NCBI GenBank assembly: GCA_900618425.1
Contig: UZAN01040657.1
Span: 1-64,000, forward strand
DNA length: 64,000 nt
Direction of reading: 5' to 3'
Origin: Echinostoma caproni
Lineage: Eukaryota > Platyhelminthes > Trematoda > Plagiorchiida > Echinostomatidae
The position numbers and the translations under genes were made by a program. The notes under the pieces are model-generated. The model saw nothing but the letters and a program-made list of their open reading frames with translations, ran no database searches and was not told the origin of the DNA. Below are positions 47,438 through 61,625 of the stretch, piece after piece. How positions within the stretch are numbered: position 1 is the stretch's first letter; every line of letters begins with the position of its first letter.

Positions 47438-50400
47438 ACTAGAAAAACTGAAACCCACTACAATGTTTCAACGTACAAACCTTGTATAATAACTAAAGTT
47501 TTGACACTGGATGGGGAAAACGGAAAAAATGTATTGCTCTCGTTCTCCATTCCAGAGCACTGATGTATGCCTGTCTTGTCGCCTCGTTTTTCTCGGCATC
47601 TACAGAATGAATGAATTCGCAGAAATTTGCGGCACACATATTCCTCCTCAAATGAGGATAGTATAACAACGTCTGCACAAACTGTGGTCAATATTATGAT
47701 TGTCACTTGAACACATGGTGAAATGTTGCAGCAATCCATTATCGCCGTGCATTACGTGATTTTCCATCACTCGCAAGTGGTATTGTTCTTTTCTAAGCTC
47801 CCTTCACTTATTTTAATTCAACCTCAGAACTATCGCATGTCTCATAGAGCAGCGAGATTTTTTCCTCTTCCGTAAACTATTGCTACACGTCTGGCTTTTC
47901 TAGATTGATCAAACTTGAGCAAGGCTTGACCAAACTTCTCGTTGCTTGTCGCTGCTTCTGTGCATCGAGGAAAACTGTGTTGGGATAACGCACATATTGC
48001 GCGTTATCTAAAGACCTGTTAGCAACAGTTTGCCTAAAGAATACTGAGTGGTCCGTTGCTAAAAAACATTGCGTTCATCTTATTTTATTGTTCACACCGA
48101 AATTATACTCAGCAAATATTGGTTCACAATGATAACTTATTTTACGAATGAACCAAAATGTTTAACGTTTTCAGAAAAACATCGAAGCAATCAGATCTCT
48201 TTTTGTGCTGTAGTTTCAGTTAGGCAGAAACTTCTAAGGGATACGAGTTACATTTGTACGTATCACGTTTAATGAAGTCATAAATATGGATAACGACTTT
48301 GAAGAAATAAACTAACGGCACAATTAGCATCCCATAAGTCTAATAACCGTTTTGCTGTGTTCAATATATGATGTTTCTGTTTATGACGTTTACTTGTTTT
48401 ATTCATCGTAATAAATTAAAGTTACTATTATCAGTTTAAGTAGCACCTACCAGTCATACATTTTCAGGTTCATGACTGCGAAACATTTTGCAAACGTGTC
48501 AAGCGCATCGAAAGCTGTCGAATTGGGGATCGTAATTCTCACCCATGAGCTAGGTTATTGGTGGTGGAAGCCTGATGCTAATGATTATTTGGTTTAAACA
48601 GATGCTCATTTACGTCATCAAAATCACGGACAGGTTAGGGAATAGGGCAATTTGACGTGAACAAAACTTTGTTTCTGGAATAGCCACCATTCAACAAGGG
48701 TTTGCCAAGTTCCAGGTGCTTAATTGTTCCTTCGCTGTAAGCGAATATCACTATTGCGACAATACTTAGATAAATTGTGATTACGCAACTCACTGCAATT
48801 CGTATTCCGTGGAATGGCGTGACCGTTTGTTAAAAAATGATAGAATTTTGTATTGTTCCGTGAAATTAAGCTGCCTGACACGCAGTTAAATCTTCCCTCA
48901 CCAGTCGAGCGGGGTATGGTAAATTACTCCAGACTTCGGCGTTTTCACCTTGACTGCAAAGACGAATTCGGGGGCTTAGTAAGAAAATGAATTCAATCGT
49001 TTGTGTCTCCAGCTCACCATTCTCAATCCGGTCAGATGTTTGCCATGGGTAAACAAGCATCCAGGTCAGATATTGATTAAACAGTCAAATTATAACGCTT
49101 ACCAGGAGGAATAAAAAAGTGATAAAACCTGGTTCTAAAGCTAAAAGCAATTGCAAAACATATTGCGCTAAAATTGCATACGGAAGCTCGCTTTTACTAA
49201 CAAACGGCTATCTCGACAGGTTTGTACCAATCATTACAAATGGATCATTTCTTTGAGTTACCTGTAAAAAGAATCGCTCCTCGAGGCGTCTTCGTTTTTT
49301 AAAATTATATTATACTGATTAGAAGCAATAGCTTTCTTCAATATCAGAATGAATGCACTGTGTAGAACAAATTTTGTTTTCTCCATTAGATTATGTGTCT
49401 AGCAGTTGATCTTTACACATATATCCCTCTTATTTTTCTGTTGGATAACTGATAATCATACATCTGTTGGAAATATAACGCTTTGAGCCAGTTCAAATTG
49501 GATTATGATGAGAAACCTCTGGTCAGAACGTGGTTCAACCGAAGACACGAGAGACGAAATATAATCTGGGCCAATCGTCCATGTGGCTAGCGTTCCCCAC
49601 TTTAAAAATGTAAAATGTTGTCCGTGCATAGTTTCAGGTTCTGTAATAATATTTTTTCATTTGACAGACCTGATAAACTGTGACACAACCGCTAGTAATT
49701 CTGTCTCCTGATGTTCAAACTTCGGACATGGTTTCTGTATGCACACAGAAAGATGTAACGAATTTTTAAATTGTAAACAGTTTAATTGTGGTTGAAATAT
49801 CCTGCTGTATGTCAATACCTATATGCGTGCCACATCAGTTAGAACGACGCTGTTTTTTTACTGAATCATCCACCGAGTTTATTACTTGGTCAGTTTAATA
49901 TTCGGTTGTGGTTAGGGCATATACAGCTCCGACACCCGAATAGGATAAATTACCCTTCAGCGTTCGTTGAATCAAGCGGAGTTAGAAAAGAAAACAATTA
50001 AGTCTGAAACGTGACTTGACGGTAAATTACAACTGACTTAAATATTGAATATCACTTCGTAGGTCTTGTTAAGCTCAACGGTCCTTGAGCTAATATCAAT
50101 AAATAGCTTGATTTCCTGGGCAATTTTATTAACAATTCTTTACATACAATAAATTTCCTCACACATCTCGACTACTGTTACTCAAAATTCTTATGAAGTT
50201 ACTACCATGCGCTATTTGCCCATTCCTAGTTGGTTCCTGAGAATTATAAAACGATCGATCGACAGTCTATAGCTCACGCACAGTACATCGTTTTACAGCA
50301 GTACTGTTTCGGGGTGGAAACTCTCACCTACCTAGACGCTACCGATAAGCAGACATCGATTTTGAAATTGTTGTACTGCAATGTATTATGCTAGGATTCA

Positions 50401-53400
50401 CTTGGTGTGAAACAGTAATACTACGAAATGTATAATATATATATGTATATTATATAATTATATATTATAATAATTGAATATGCATATAAAGCCATTTGCA
50501 CGAAGGGTTTCTTTTGCAATTATTCTCATCAATTAGTTTGGAATTCAGTGTCAATTTTGATTCTATCACATTACCACATTTTAGAGTTTATAACCCTGAA
50601 GGGCAAACCTTTGGTCATTTATTTGTTTCCTTCATCTTTTTAACTAGTCGCCCAATACATTTGATACTTTGTTCCTCAGAACTGAGGAACATCAAAATCA
50701 TCTATTGATTCAAGTGACTAGTTTAAACCAATTGGTGTTAAAAAACGTCACAAGTTTCTTTCACATCAATGATATTCGTATACGAGCAAACGAAGTTGCT
50801 GTGTCGGGAAGAATTAGAGGTAAACTAAGTGGTTTCTGTACCTGTGTACTTTGAAATTCGGTGGTGTAGTAGGATAGACCTGATTTGCGATAGTGATAAA
50901 AACGCGGATTATAATTCAACAAAGTATAAAATGCGTATCACTCTGTATTTGCCAATGTTTTGAAGCAACCCAAGCCACCTTCATCAATATGAGTTTGGAT
51001 TCATATTTCCCATTTTGTTTGTCAATTTTACAGATTTATCATATGGACATCACAGGGGTTTAGCAAGCAACAGAATTCAACCATTTACTTTTTCTGTGAT
51101 TGCTTTTATCAACGGACTGCAAATTATTATTGGTGCGTTTGACCAGTGTTTATCATCATCAGCAATCTGTGTTACGCATAACTACAACAGTTACCACACT
51201 GCAGTTTATTCTTTACAATGTCCTTGTATTGGTTTTAAATGGATTGTTTTCTGATTGATGCAGAACATGACAGTTGGGCAAACAATGGTTCACAAAATTT
51301 CTAAGCGTGCCGGTACAATGTATGCGGCTTAAAACCTGTGGGGCCGGGTGGAGGGGAGTGCGGTCAGGGGAGACAGGTGACAAAGAAATCAGAAGTTCCT
51401 GTATGCACTTGTGTGTGTGTATGTAAAGTTGAGGCGAATCAGAGGCTTTCTCAGACACAAACCTATTAATATGATTATATTGAATTTCGAACTTATCGGA
51501 TAGGTGTGGGATTTCACAACCGTCAGGTGCTTAATATAACCGTCTGTAACCAACTGATTCAAATGCCTCTATTTTCAGATATGTATTTCAAGCAGCACTA
51601 AATGGTGCAAATTAATAATTTCTGGTGAATTCAGAATAAATCTCAATATACCAACGAATAAGAACTTTTTTATAAGAAAAGACAAAAACGCTAGTCCTAA
51701 TCGTTTTTGTTTCGAAGTAAGAGATGTATTTCTTTCGCTCACAGATCTATTTGGTACACAAGATGACAGGTATTACCAATTACCGTAGTAATTTTACGGC
51801 GGATAATATGTATGTGGCGTCGAATTAATGGGATCCATCATTTTGTTAACTAAGGGCACCAGCCTAATTTGCAGCCAGGGACTATAGTACGGTTGTGAAA
51901 TTGGAAGCTAATTACTGCCTAATGTGAATCTCAAATTGGTGTTTAATGAGGTGTGCCAGACTTGAGATGACGCTGTTAATATCAAAATAATTTACTCTAA
52001 TGCCAAAGGGGTAGTGTTGGGATGAAGATCAATGCCATTCGTCCCACGATAAGCTGGCTACACACTTGCTAATTCTGTGGTAAAATCAAATAATTTTACA
52101 TTACATTCGACCCAAATTAGGGTCATCACGGATGAATATTAATCTCGCGGGGATAAGTCAATAATATTGCTTCGTACGGCAATATTCCCTCTCTCCGTTC
52201 GTTTGATGCTTAGCCCATGACCGGTTTACAATTGCTCACTGTATTTCATTGGTGCATTCGTTTTCTTGCATTGATCAATGTTTTTTTCAGTCACATATGA
52301 GCAGCAGAGAAAACCTTGTCAATTGACTCGTGATTCGTGACTTTTGACTTGTGATTTGCGCTCAACACCATGAAAATTCCGTGCTGCTAAATCCGCGTCT
52401 TCTCTCTCGTGTTTTGGGAGGCCTGAGAGATCGATAACCGACCGTGCGTCCTGTGTTTCTCCTAGATATCTTCTGCTCCTAAACCTGTCATCCGTTCACA
52501 GGCCTAGTGTAAGTCCGCTGTTCCATGTTCCCGTGTGCTACTATTGGTACTCTGCTATATTTTTTGTTGTTTGCACTTGCGGTGTTCACCTGTGATATTG
52601 TGCTGTGCGACCTAATAGTAGGCAACGGATATAAGCGGAGTAAAACATAACAATTTGGCTACACAACGGGTTACATGTTACATGTCATCGATTTAGGTTA
52701 ATCAGCTACAAAAATCCATCTGTCAACTGGGAAACGGTTCGAATCAAAAACAGCAAAAATATTGGAATAAACTGTTCTCCTGTTATGATTATAAATTATT
52801 GACTATGGCACTGCAGTCATTTTGCATTAAAAGCAAACTCTGATTAGATCTTCGTGATACTCATTCCGAATACCGCAAATAGAAATAAACCTAAACAGAA
52901 TGGAAGTTCACAATATTTTCTATAACATAATACTTACGGCAGCTAATCAAAACATAAATAAAATATATTTCTAAATATTCGTACAACCAACACTGTGGTT
53001 ATTAAAATAAATGCCTCTGTCCCTCTTTTTCTTGTTTCGTTCAAGCATGGAGTCATTATATCCATCAGTATGAGATTATTCCAAAACCACGGATTATAGT
53101 ACCATTTGTGTTGACGTGATTCATTTCATTACGTAATGTTCGTCCTTCATTAGTGGGAGATGCACAGATAATTGGCGCTGGTAAACATTGCTTTGAAATG
53201 CATTTCAGTCGACCATTCGAGGTTGTCACTTTTTTGATTAAGTTCCAGTTGCTCCCATTGCGATGACCGAGTCATATTTAGAGCGATAAACGTATTTTAT
53301 ATTTACATTAATGATAAACTCGAGTGCCGTTTGTCTGTAATATAGTTCCAAATTGTGCATTGATAATGATGTGATCAAGCAATTTTCCCAATGTTCTTTC

Positions 53401-56400
53401 AAACCGGATGAGGTCGGGAGGGGGGTATTGATCAAACTGATGCAACACCCTGACTTTCATCAAATTTGTTCTGCCCAGCAATACGTGTCACCTGTTTGGA
53501 ATGGGCTGCAAACGAGAAGAGTGACGTAGTCTATTTCTGTGAATGTCTGGCTGCTCCAGTGAATAAACAGCGTGCAACAATTTCTGGATGATAGATAGTG
53601 ATGACGACTGCATTGACGGAGTTAAAAGAATAGAACTTTTGACTGCAAGCTTATCTTAGGAAGTTGTAAAATTGGTTTTCTCGTTTTTTGAAATGTGCTG
53701 AGGACAAAGTGGTGGTAGGCGAATGACGAGACGCAAACGGGAAGCGAATAACGCAAGACAGGCAGCACTTGTTAGAATAATGTTGAAAATGGAAAGCTCC
53801 TTTATAGCCGTGTTTCGTTATTGACGCCAACATACTCAGCGTTGTACTTCTACAGGATAGAATCTTGCAAATTCTCATCGGAATATTACTTCAATGACAA
53901 ACAAATTCGATGTATCCAGATGCCAGGGTGGTATTTTTTACTTTGAAAACCCCGTAGGCACAATGAACCGGTGAAGAAGGATATATGCGCTCGGAAACGT
54001 ATGGCTTACTTGTTCGAAGTATCGAGCTTTTCAAGTTCGAAGTCCACTTATCAATTTCGCTGTTAATATTCAAAACATATTTACACGAATCAACAGTTAG
54101 TGATAAAATAACCAATGCATGCTCAACTGAGTTAGGTTTGGAGAAGGATGTGACTGTTCCCCAACTTTAGGGTCATGTTACTCAGCAAAGAGCCTTATAG
54201 AAATTAGATCCGTTTTTTTTGAAAAATAGCATTTAATTGGCAACTTGGGGGTGAGGTTGGGAGAGCGGGTAATCAACGTGGCTGTGAACATTGCAAACCG
54301 GAAGTTAGCTGATTGAATCTTCCTGAACTCTTTTAAATCAGTGAGCCATTTTATTGGATCTGAGCAGCACGCTGAGAGTTTTTCAAACGGCATTCGTTTT
54401 TCTTTGCTGATTGAAAACCGTAGAGAAATGCACTAACTTGGCTTTTATTTTCTCAATTTTTGTGACTCCTGTTCCTATCATGATATTGCTCTAATGCTCA
54501 TTGGGTTTGTGTCATAGAATAGAGAAGGCTTTATAACGGTTTCAACTCCCCTATCCTAGGACTTGATATTCACTCAGCCTGTTTGCCAAATACTGGATAA
54601 GTGCCAAAGCACATGGAAGGGATAATCGCCGTGCGTTGAAATACATGTAATAGTGAATGCCAAACTTGAGACGCAATATAAATTAGAGTGTGACAGAACG
54701 CTACATTTACGAACTCATTGCACGCATGTGCGCAGCCTCCTGGACTGTGCTATCACGTCTGTTGTATGTGTTTCTGGGTTGAGTTGGCCAGTGTTCCTCC
54801 ACCCATTAAACAAAAGTAAGATCTGTTTGTTCCAACAATACTTCTGAATGAGGGTAGTCACAAGCAATCGCATTATTCATCATGACCCAAATATCAAATC
54901 CGTTGATTTTATAAACCTGTTTGTAGGTTGTCGCATTTGGTCTTGGAATGTTTGAGATCTTCATCCAAAACACGATTTTTAATGCACCAGACCACGTATT
55001 ATGCCGTAATCAAATATAAATGCATCTATTCTACTCTATTTCATTTTAATCTCCCAGACAAGATTGGACCCCATGATAAATTTGTTTTGTGGTAAAAGTG
55101 TGTTAAGCAAGATAAAACCTGAGTGTTTTATTTTACGGCCAAATATTTAGTTTGACATGAATCATAATATATTTCTATTAACTCACCGCAGGGGGAAAAA
55201 TTAAATGACACTAAGTTTGGAAAGATTTATTGAAGTATTTTTCTGTTTTCGTTGATTAGGAATAACACGAAAGATAGTTCTCACGAATATAACCATTAAG
55301 CGAGAATCGTGGTTTTTTTCCAGGTTGCCTTCATATTATTGACAATTTCGAACCAATTACCTGTTAGTTTGTCCTCCGTTTATTTATCAGCATGTCTCTC
55401 GCCTACATCCACACGAGTGTACATACAGCACAGTCGGCGGAAGTTATCCGGGTTCAGAAGTTGTTCGAATGGTACCCCATGTGATGACGATTATCTGTAT
55501 ACAGTAATCCTAGTTCAGGTTTTACTAGTTTATTGTTTGAAGAATGTCAGAAGAACATCACTATTTGCATTAGAAATAAACAAAATATAATCATCATATT
55601 TCTGGTGGTGTTTGTGTGTGTGTGGGGAGGGGGAAAGTTTTCGTTGCACGTGGGGTAAGTGCTCATTGTCTTCTTCGTTATGACTTTTTTCTGACACTAG
55701 TTGCATTGTGAACTTAAGATAGTTGAGAAAAACTTATTCGGGATTTTTCATACACCCAGTAAAACCTGTGCACAACCAAATACTGCCAGGGGGAATGTGA
55801 ACTGGTGGCGTTTCCAATGTAACCATATTATTCATATTTGGGTTGAGCATTTAAGGTTAACTTGCTGAGACATCATATATCAGGGGTTACTGGCACCATG
55901 TACATCCCCAGTGTAATGGAATTTTAGTGAGTTAGTGTTTCTCAAACCTTCCTTGTTTTTAAGCCTAAAGAGCTTGAACTGGGCTATTAGAGAAATGTTA
56001 TGCCAACTTTTTTCAATATATCTACTTCAATGGATTCTTCTAATTTGTTCTTTGCTATTTTAGTCGTTTCCTACTCCCGTAATTCAAATTATGTTTTCAG
56101 AAAGATCATAAAATATTTCTTTCAATCGACACGACTTGGGAGATTGGGACACGGAAGTTGTCGGTTCAAAGTCAGATTCAAATTTTTATCATGGTTAAAT
56201 TACAAAGTTTATGATTAATGAATCCCATCAGATGTGTATGCACTGGATTCGGCTGGTAGTACAATTAAATATCAAATTAAAATGCTCACTCCCGGGTATA
56301 GAAAAGTTAGATTTGTTATTGCTTCATCAAGAGGTGATTTGAACGATTCGATGGTTGGGACACAACTTGAGTTGAAAGTAAATTCCAGGTTTTACAAACT

Positions 56401-57099
56401 CTAGGGACTGCAGTCTGCCCGACTCTTTCAATCAAAATTTTAATTGGATGTCCCTTGAGGTGACCAGTTATGGATAGTGTTAGAAGTGTACTAAGCGGAT
56501 GCTTAGATCAATGTAGTATTTAATAAATAAGGAACATGTCTCATCATACCCTGCGGTATTGATTGGAACAAATTCCAAGAATTCGCGGCCTTTCACCACA
56601 GGTTTTGGAGTGTTATTCTTTAACCATTTCGGTTACTGTTCTATGCGGACCTTGGGAAGCCTTTACGGCATGGATTAGCAATAGATTCCAAGTTTGTATG
56701 ATATAAATTTGTCAATTCTATACTGAAATCAAACGAGGCAACAGGTTTGCTTCGTTTTAGTAATCCAACTTGCTCTATGGTCGTTGATGATCCTCACAAA
56801 AAATTACGGTCAGATTATTTTCTTGTTCGGAGCACGCGGTAATGGCTGATTCCCAAATAACAATAGAACGGAACCCCTATAATGCAAAGATTAAACCTTA
56901 TATTGAGGAAATTAGCTTGTCTTAGCCACGAAGAATGAAAACCAAAACACAAAGGCGTGAGAAATCCGTTCCATCCATGGATCGCGTGTGATTAAACCTT
57001 GTATATTTCTGAACTTTGAATTTGATGCCATTAGTGACAGATTATCGATAAGCTGGGTCTAGAAATTTCTGTTGGGTTTTAAAATGTTTAGTATATGAT
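47438..57099. other. Long non-coding stretch, no supported gene
   Basis: AT-rich, with scattered chance frames (e.g. 50496-50854, 51015-51254, 53651-54393, 55309-55590), none with recognisable motifs. Short TG runs occur at about 51411 and 55611. Confidence 0.35.
50430..50478. repeat. AT-rich near-palindrome
   Basis: A 49-base run of almost pure A/T (TATAATATATATATG, TATATTATATAATTATA and so on) with strong dyad symmetry. Confidence 0.7.
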
Positions 57100-57600
57100 G
57101 CTATTCTCCATGTTTTGGCGTCGACAGCGATTAATAGTATCTATTCTCCAAGGAAATTTGGTATGTCGCTTATGAATGCCAGGAACAGATACGAAGCAAG
57201 TACAAACCCTTTTGCAACGCTGTGGAAAGCCTCGATCGGCCCCGATAGAGAAGCATTAACTGGAATCAATACGGTTAGTCAACAAATGAGTTACTCAATC
57301 CAGTCAAGGAGCAGTCCTCTTCTACTGTCTGTGCTGCTTCGACTTATCTTGTTTGCTCATCTCGTGTAAGTACCAGATTGGTGGTGGACTACCGTAATCT
57401 TGGAACCATTATGCTCCGGAGAGATAATGTTATACTTCTCGAAACGCTTCGTTATAAAATCAGCAGCAATTGATCCAAGTAATTTTTACACGATATCTTG
57501 TTTTGAAGACTCAGCTAGTCTACCAAGGGTGTCAGGTTCTGTTGGCGGATGTTGTACTACTCTGGCGATGAATGTTTATACAGCTTCAGTGGTTTGAATC

Positions 57601-58126
57601 TCATCGTTTCATATTCGAAGGTGATGGTAGTCTATTGGGGAATATTGAACACTCAGATATTGAAGCTACATTCCGGCTATTACCTTCAGAGAATACTGCA
57701 TAGAATTGAACGTTTAGGAATTTCGCCGCTGTAGACGTAGCATTAAGACCGCGTCCTGCCTGCCTTACTGCCGGTATTCCATATTTCATTTTTATGGTGT
57801 CATTGCTGCGCTTGCATACGAGCTTTAGATTGTAAATAAATTTATGCGTCAGCAGTTCTTTAAACTCCTGTTTTTCCTCCGGCACTAGTTTTAAACAACT
57901 GTTTCTTAGCATGATGTATTTATCCCAAGTGTCAGCAGTTGGGAATCATTTGAACTCTCGCCACGAGACATCGTTTGTTCGACTACGAATGGACGATAAT
58001 TTTGTAGATGATGTGCTAACGGGCTTGGGTTTTGTAGCGACCTTTATGAGTTCAGTTAGAGTGTCAGTGAATCTTTTCCAAGACACCAATGGATCCACCT
58101 TTCTTCCGAGTGAGTCCATTGCTTGA
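57601..58126 (-). pseudogene. LINE linker between endonuclease and reverse transcriptase
   Basis: One frame with a single stop (about 57950) reads SLGRKVDPLVSWKRFTDTL, TSSTKLSSIRSRTNDVSWREF, then DKYIMLRNSCLKLVPEEKQ, FKELLTHKFIYNLKLV and TSTAAKFLNVQFYAVFSEGN, ending at 57601. The pattern of a basic helical segment, a block with a conserved Tyr, and an AxxLNxQFxxVF ending is the linker that precedes the RT palm in CR1-like ORF2 proteins. Plus-strand frames over the same bases are shadows. Confidence 0.6.
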
Positions 58127-58183
58127 AAGTAGCATGGTTCTGCAATTTTCTGTAGTCAATAAGGGTGCGTACGTTAGTATTCA

Positions 58184-58507
58184 GGTAATTGTAATCAGAA
58201 AGCAGAATCGCATGGTCACCAAGTCTTAATGGAGACGATATTTCGATGATTCAACCTCACACTCATCGGTTGTAAATACCACCTCCACTGTTGGTGGTCT
58301 GCTCGAATTCTGGTTGGATAGTTTAAGCGGATATACAGTAGATATAAGTTGATAAACTGTTACTTTTCGTTCAAATGGGTGACTGTTGTTCTTGCATTCA
58401 TAAAGATAGGATACTTCTCCAACCATGAGAAGGCGAGAGTGAACTTTACTGAGAAAACGTTCGTATGGTCCACAACAGCCTCTCGTTAGCTGAACCAGAA
58501 GAATCAC
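58184..58507 (-). pseudogene. C-terminal half of a LINE endonuclease
   Basis: The frame 58507-58226 holds ERFLSKVHSRLLMVGEVSYL (the position of the usual GDFN strand, here altered), VYQLISTVYPLKLSNQNSSR and PPTVEVVFTTDECEV (the 'STLDLVFTTDE' strand). A frame change then leads to LRLGDHAILLSDYNY (58225-58184), equivalent to the catalytic SDH block with Ser replaced by Gly. The GDFN Asp/Asn pair appears lost. Confidence 0.6.
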
Positions 58508-58840
58508 GTGAGCGATTGACTACACTGATCAAACAATTGCTAAGGTAAGACAGTTTCATTGTGCACCAAAATTTGTCGGGGGCTGCATCGAAAAGATCAA
58601 GAGGTTTCTATTGATGATTGCTGCAAAAGTATAACAGCAAACAGTTAGCTCGTGTAGAACGATGACATCTCAGCAGGGATATTCCATGTAGGTGCGATTC
58701 AGAGTTATTAATATCGGTAGTCAACCGAGTTTAGTTAACTAGACCTAACTGGCCGTTTGTACAAGAGCAGCTGCACCTTGGGAAATTCGGAACAGAAGTC
58801 TAGCGCATTCTTGTAAAAAGTGATTAGGGAGTTATTTACA

Positions 58841-60130
58841 GTTATATGTGTGTTTTTGTATCTAATGTGGAAATTAATGTTATTGGTCCATTGAGGTTAA
58901 GTGTGAAAATGCAACGTTTAATCGGAACAAGTGGAAAACGTGGGGTCAGGAGGTGAGAGGGGGATCAGGGTCAATTGTGCACAACCCTCAGGGATAAGCT
59001 ACCCATCCTCTCCACATCTATGATTTCACATTCCTTCAAGTGCACCTGTTCGATAAGTTATGTAGAACGAATGATGTGACACTAAAGATCACTAAGGATC
59101 AGAGAACGTAAACCGGCTTGGCTTAACATGGGTTGCAATAAAACAATAAGCAGTACGATTGTGGCCCACCTCGCTGATATCGGGGACCATCCGGACAACG
59201 ATGCATTTAAAGGCATTTACAAGTGTCACAGAACAAGTCGGAATACCTTGGGAAACGTCACTTGACAACGACAGAAGCTGTAGTAATCAAAATCACGAAC
59301 CCACCACTGTGCAAACAGAAGAGAATGGTACCCGCACTCCAGATAGCTTGGCCCAAACCAAACCTGCCTGACGATCTGAACTATGATCTTAGTCATGTTG
59401 TGATGATGCAACATGATGTGCTAAGTTGCACTTGAAAAAGGTCGCCGGAAATTTCCAGAATTGAATTTGATCCCACTTCTCCCTAGCTCCCATTTTTTTA
59501 TTTGTTCCGATTAAACTTGACAGACATGGTTGCATTTTCACAATTAACTTCGATGGACCAATTACATTTATTTCAATAATAATACAAACACGCACTTAAC
59601 TGTTATTGCCTGAAGACGAAGTTACGAAAACAAGCTTGTTCGCTATATTGTTTATCTTTTAATTTTCTTATCGGAATCTTTCATGAAGGTTCAAAAATAT
59701 TGGTTACGGAATCTGTTTGGGTTGTAATGGTTTAAAATGCCTATCGTTTTGCGGTTGGCTAACGGTGGTTGTGGGGATATTGGTTCTTTTGCTTTGGGCC
59801 GCCAGAATGGAAAGGGGATTGGAATGTAGTTTGAGAAAGACAGCGTGTTTATCTGGTTTTCTAACTCCGGACACAGTTTTACCTGTTTCGTGAGAATAAA
59901 ATGAAGTACCAAGATGCGCTAGCACAGGGATTCATCTATCCATTGTATAAGCAAGTTAGCTCAATTTGCATAGTAAAGTTAGGTAAACCCGTACTCAGTT
60001 GCGCTTGAAGAGTTGCAGCCACTCCAACGGAAGCAGCTGAAATGCTAAAAGTTCATTAATTCAAACATTTGCTGCACCACAGCTACCTCCCCGGTTACAT
60101 CATCTTCCAAATCGTTCGCTGACCAACATA
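58841..60130. other. Non-coding between two LINE fragments
   Basis: Frames at 59159-59435 (plus, with AVVIKITNPPLCKQK) and 59691-59925 (minus) are unrecognised and may be repeat-derived. Confidence 0.3.
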
Positions 60131-61625
60131 TCGTTTAATGCTTGAAACGTCAAAGCAAAACGAATGGCTTTGCGAAAAAACGCAACCCAGGTTGTGGAAA
60201 ATTTACACCCGAACTCGCTTACCGTTTGACGGCTCACATAACCGAACCATTACCCATTCGATTTCAACGAATCTTCGACTGTGCAACATTCCCACAAAGA
60301 GCAATTTCACTCATATACAAACGTGGTTGTAGTAGTGACCGTGCTAACCCTGTTTTGCAGTCTTACCGAAAGTTATGGAGTCAAATGTGGCAGATTCCCG
60401 ATGGAACACTTCAAAAGATATAATATTCTTTCGACAACTCAACATGGATTTAGACATAAAGGGTCTTGTTTCACCAACCTCCTTGTAATTTGAGATGAAT
60501 GGACCAAAACAGTACACGAAGGAGATGCAATGGATGTGAATAATCTTGACTTTTCGAAAGCCTTTATTCGGGTAAATTAGCATATTTTGTTACAGGAGTC
60601 CTACATTTAAAACATTTGAGATTTCGTATTTGGTTGGATTCAGACATAATTACGACAACGTAAAACATTAGTTTGGTATTCCCTAAACGGATCCATCAAC
60701 GCTAAACGCGGAGTTTCATAAGGAATCGTACCTGGTTCACTTCTTTTCTGCGAATTCAAAAATGATCTACCGAAGATGTTAGACCCAAAATCAATAATAT
60801 TTGCAGACGACGCCAAAATCTGGAACGCAGTAACAGAACCCAATGATTCTCTAGCAATTCGGGAATCACTCAACGCAGCTGATCGATGGTATAAGGAGAA
60901 CAACATAGAATTCTATGTTTCTAAATGCAACGTCCTATCCCTAGGCCACAAGAGAAAATTCTCTTATTTCCTCGGCAATCAGTGACTACCACACACTTAA
61001 AGTGAAAAGGACTTAGGTATTGTTGTTCAAGAGGATTTAAGCTGCTCGATTACTTGCGCTAAGGCTTCGTCCGCTGCTGTCAATAATGTTGGCATACTTC
61101 AGCGAGTCTTTGGCCGGTTTGAATCAGCACTATTGCCACGTTTGCTGTCAGCATACATTTAACCCAACACAGAGTACACCATTCAAGCTTGCAGTCCACG
61201 GCTTCAACGTGATTGCATGATGCTTGAGCGTTCACAAACGATGGCCACCTAGATAGTCAAGGGATTGCACTACCTTACCTATGAGGAGAGATTACGATCA
61301 TCGGGACCATATTCTGCTCAGTACAGCCAAACTAGGGGAGACTTGGTTTTGACGTATCAAATACTGCAGAACCCAGACCATCCTCGTCGATCGCTGCTCC
61401 CGTTATCGAACAATGGACATCTAAAGGGACACCGTTTCAAGCTACTGATTCTAAAGTGTCGACTGGAATGCCGGCGCTATTCTCTTGCAGTAAGAGTATA
61501 AAGTACTTGGAACGCCGTTCTATCTCATGTCGTTCGTGCATCCACTATTGAATCTGTCAAGGAGAGACTCGATGAAACCTTGGCACAACTCACATTCGTA
61601 CACCGCCATAAGCAAACGTAAATTC
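60131..61625 (+). mobile_element. CR1-type LINE fragment, RT part (plus)
   Basis: A 5'-truncated element that begins inside the RT finger region and runs to the C-terminal end. The motif series is CR1/L2-like and distinct from the element at 2220. The 3' untranslated region probably extends towards about 61900, where the sequence becomes AT-rich, but the end is not marked. Confidence 0.8.
60138..61622 (+). pseudogene. LINE reverse transcriptase and C-terminal domain, degenerate
   Basis: PELAYRLTAHITEPL and ISLIYKRG (fingers), STTQHGFRHKGSCFTNLL, MDVNNLDFSKAF (motif A, Asp present), GSINAKRGVS and GIVPGSLLF (motif B), IIFADDAKIW (motif C, FADD at 60800-60811), RWYKENNIEFYVSKCNVLSL and EKDLGIVVQEDL. 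The C-terminal part has LEYT-like, YEERLRSS, RGDLVLTYQIL and GHRFKLLI, ending with a WNAVLSHVVRAS block near 61510. About ten frame changes or stops occur, so the copy is dead although the catalytic Asp residues survive. Confidence 0.8.

Larger units (their letters stand above)
57100..58840 (-). mobile_element. CR1-type LINE fragment, second lineage (minus)
   Basis: On the minus strand, endonuclease pieces (about 58820-58184) are followed by a well-preserved EN-RT linker (58126-57601) and then weak RT-region remains down to about 57100. The motifs differ from those of the family at 1-410 and 2220-4831, so this is a separate CR1-like lineage. Confidence 0.65.

Noticed and set aside
56130..56200. 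GGTTCAAAGTC resembling a tRNA B box
   Set aside because: No A box or pairing arms around it.
57400..58126. Plus-strand frames of 65-71 codons
   Set aside because: They are shadows of the minus-strand LINE linker.
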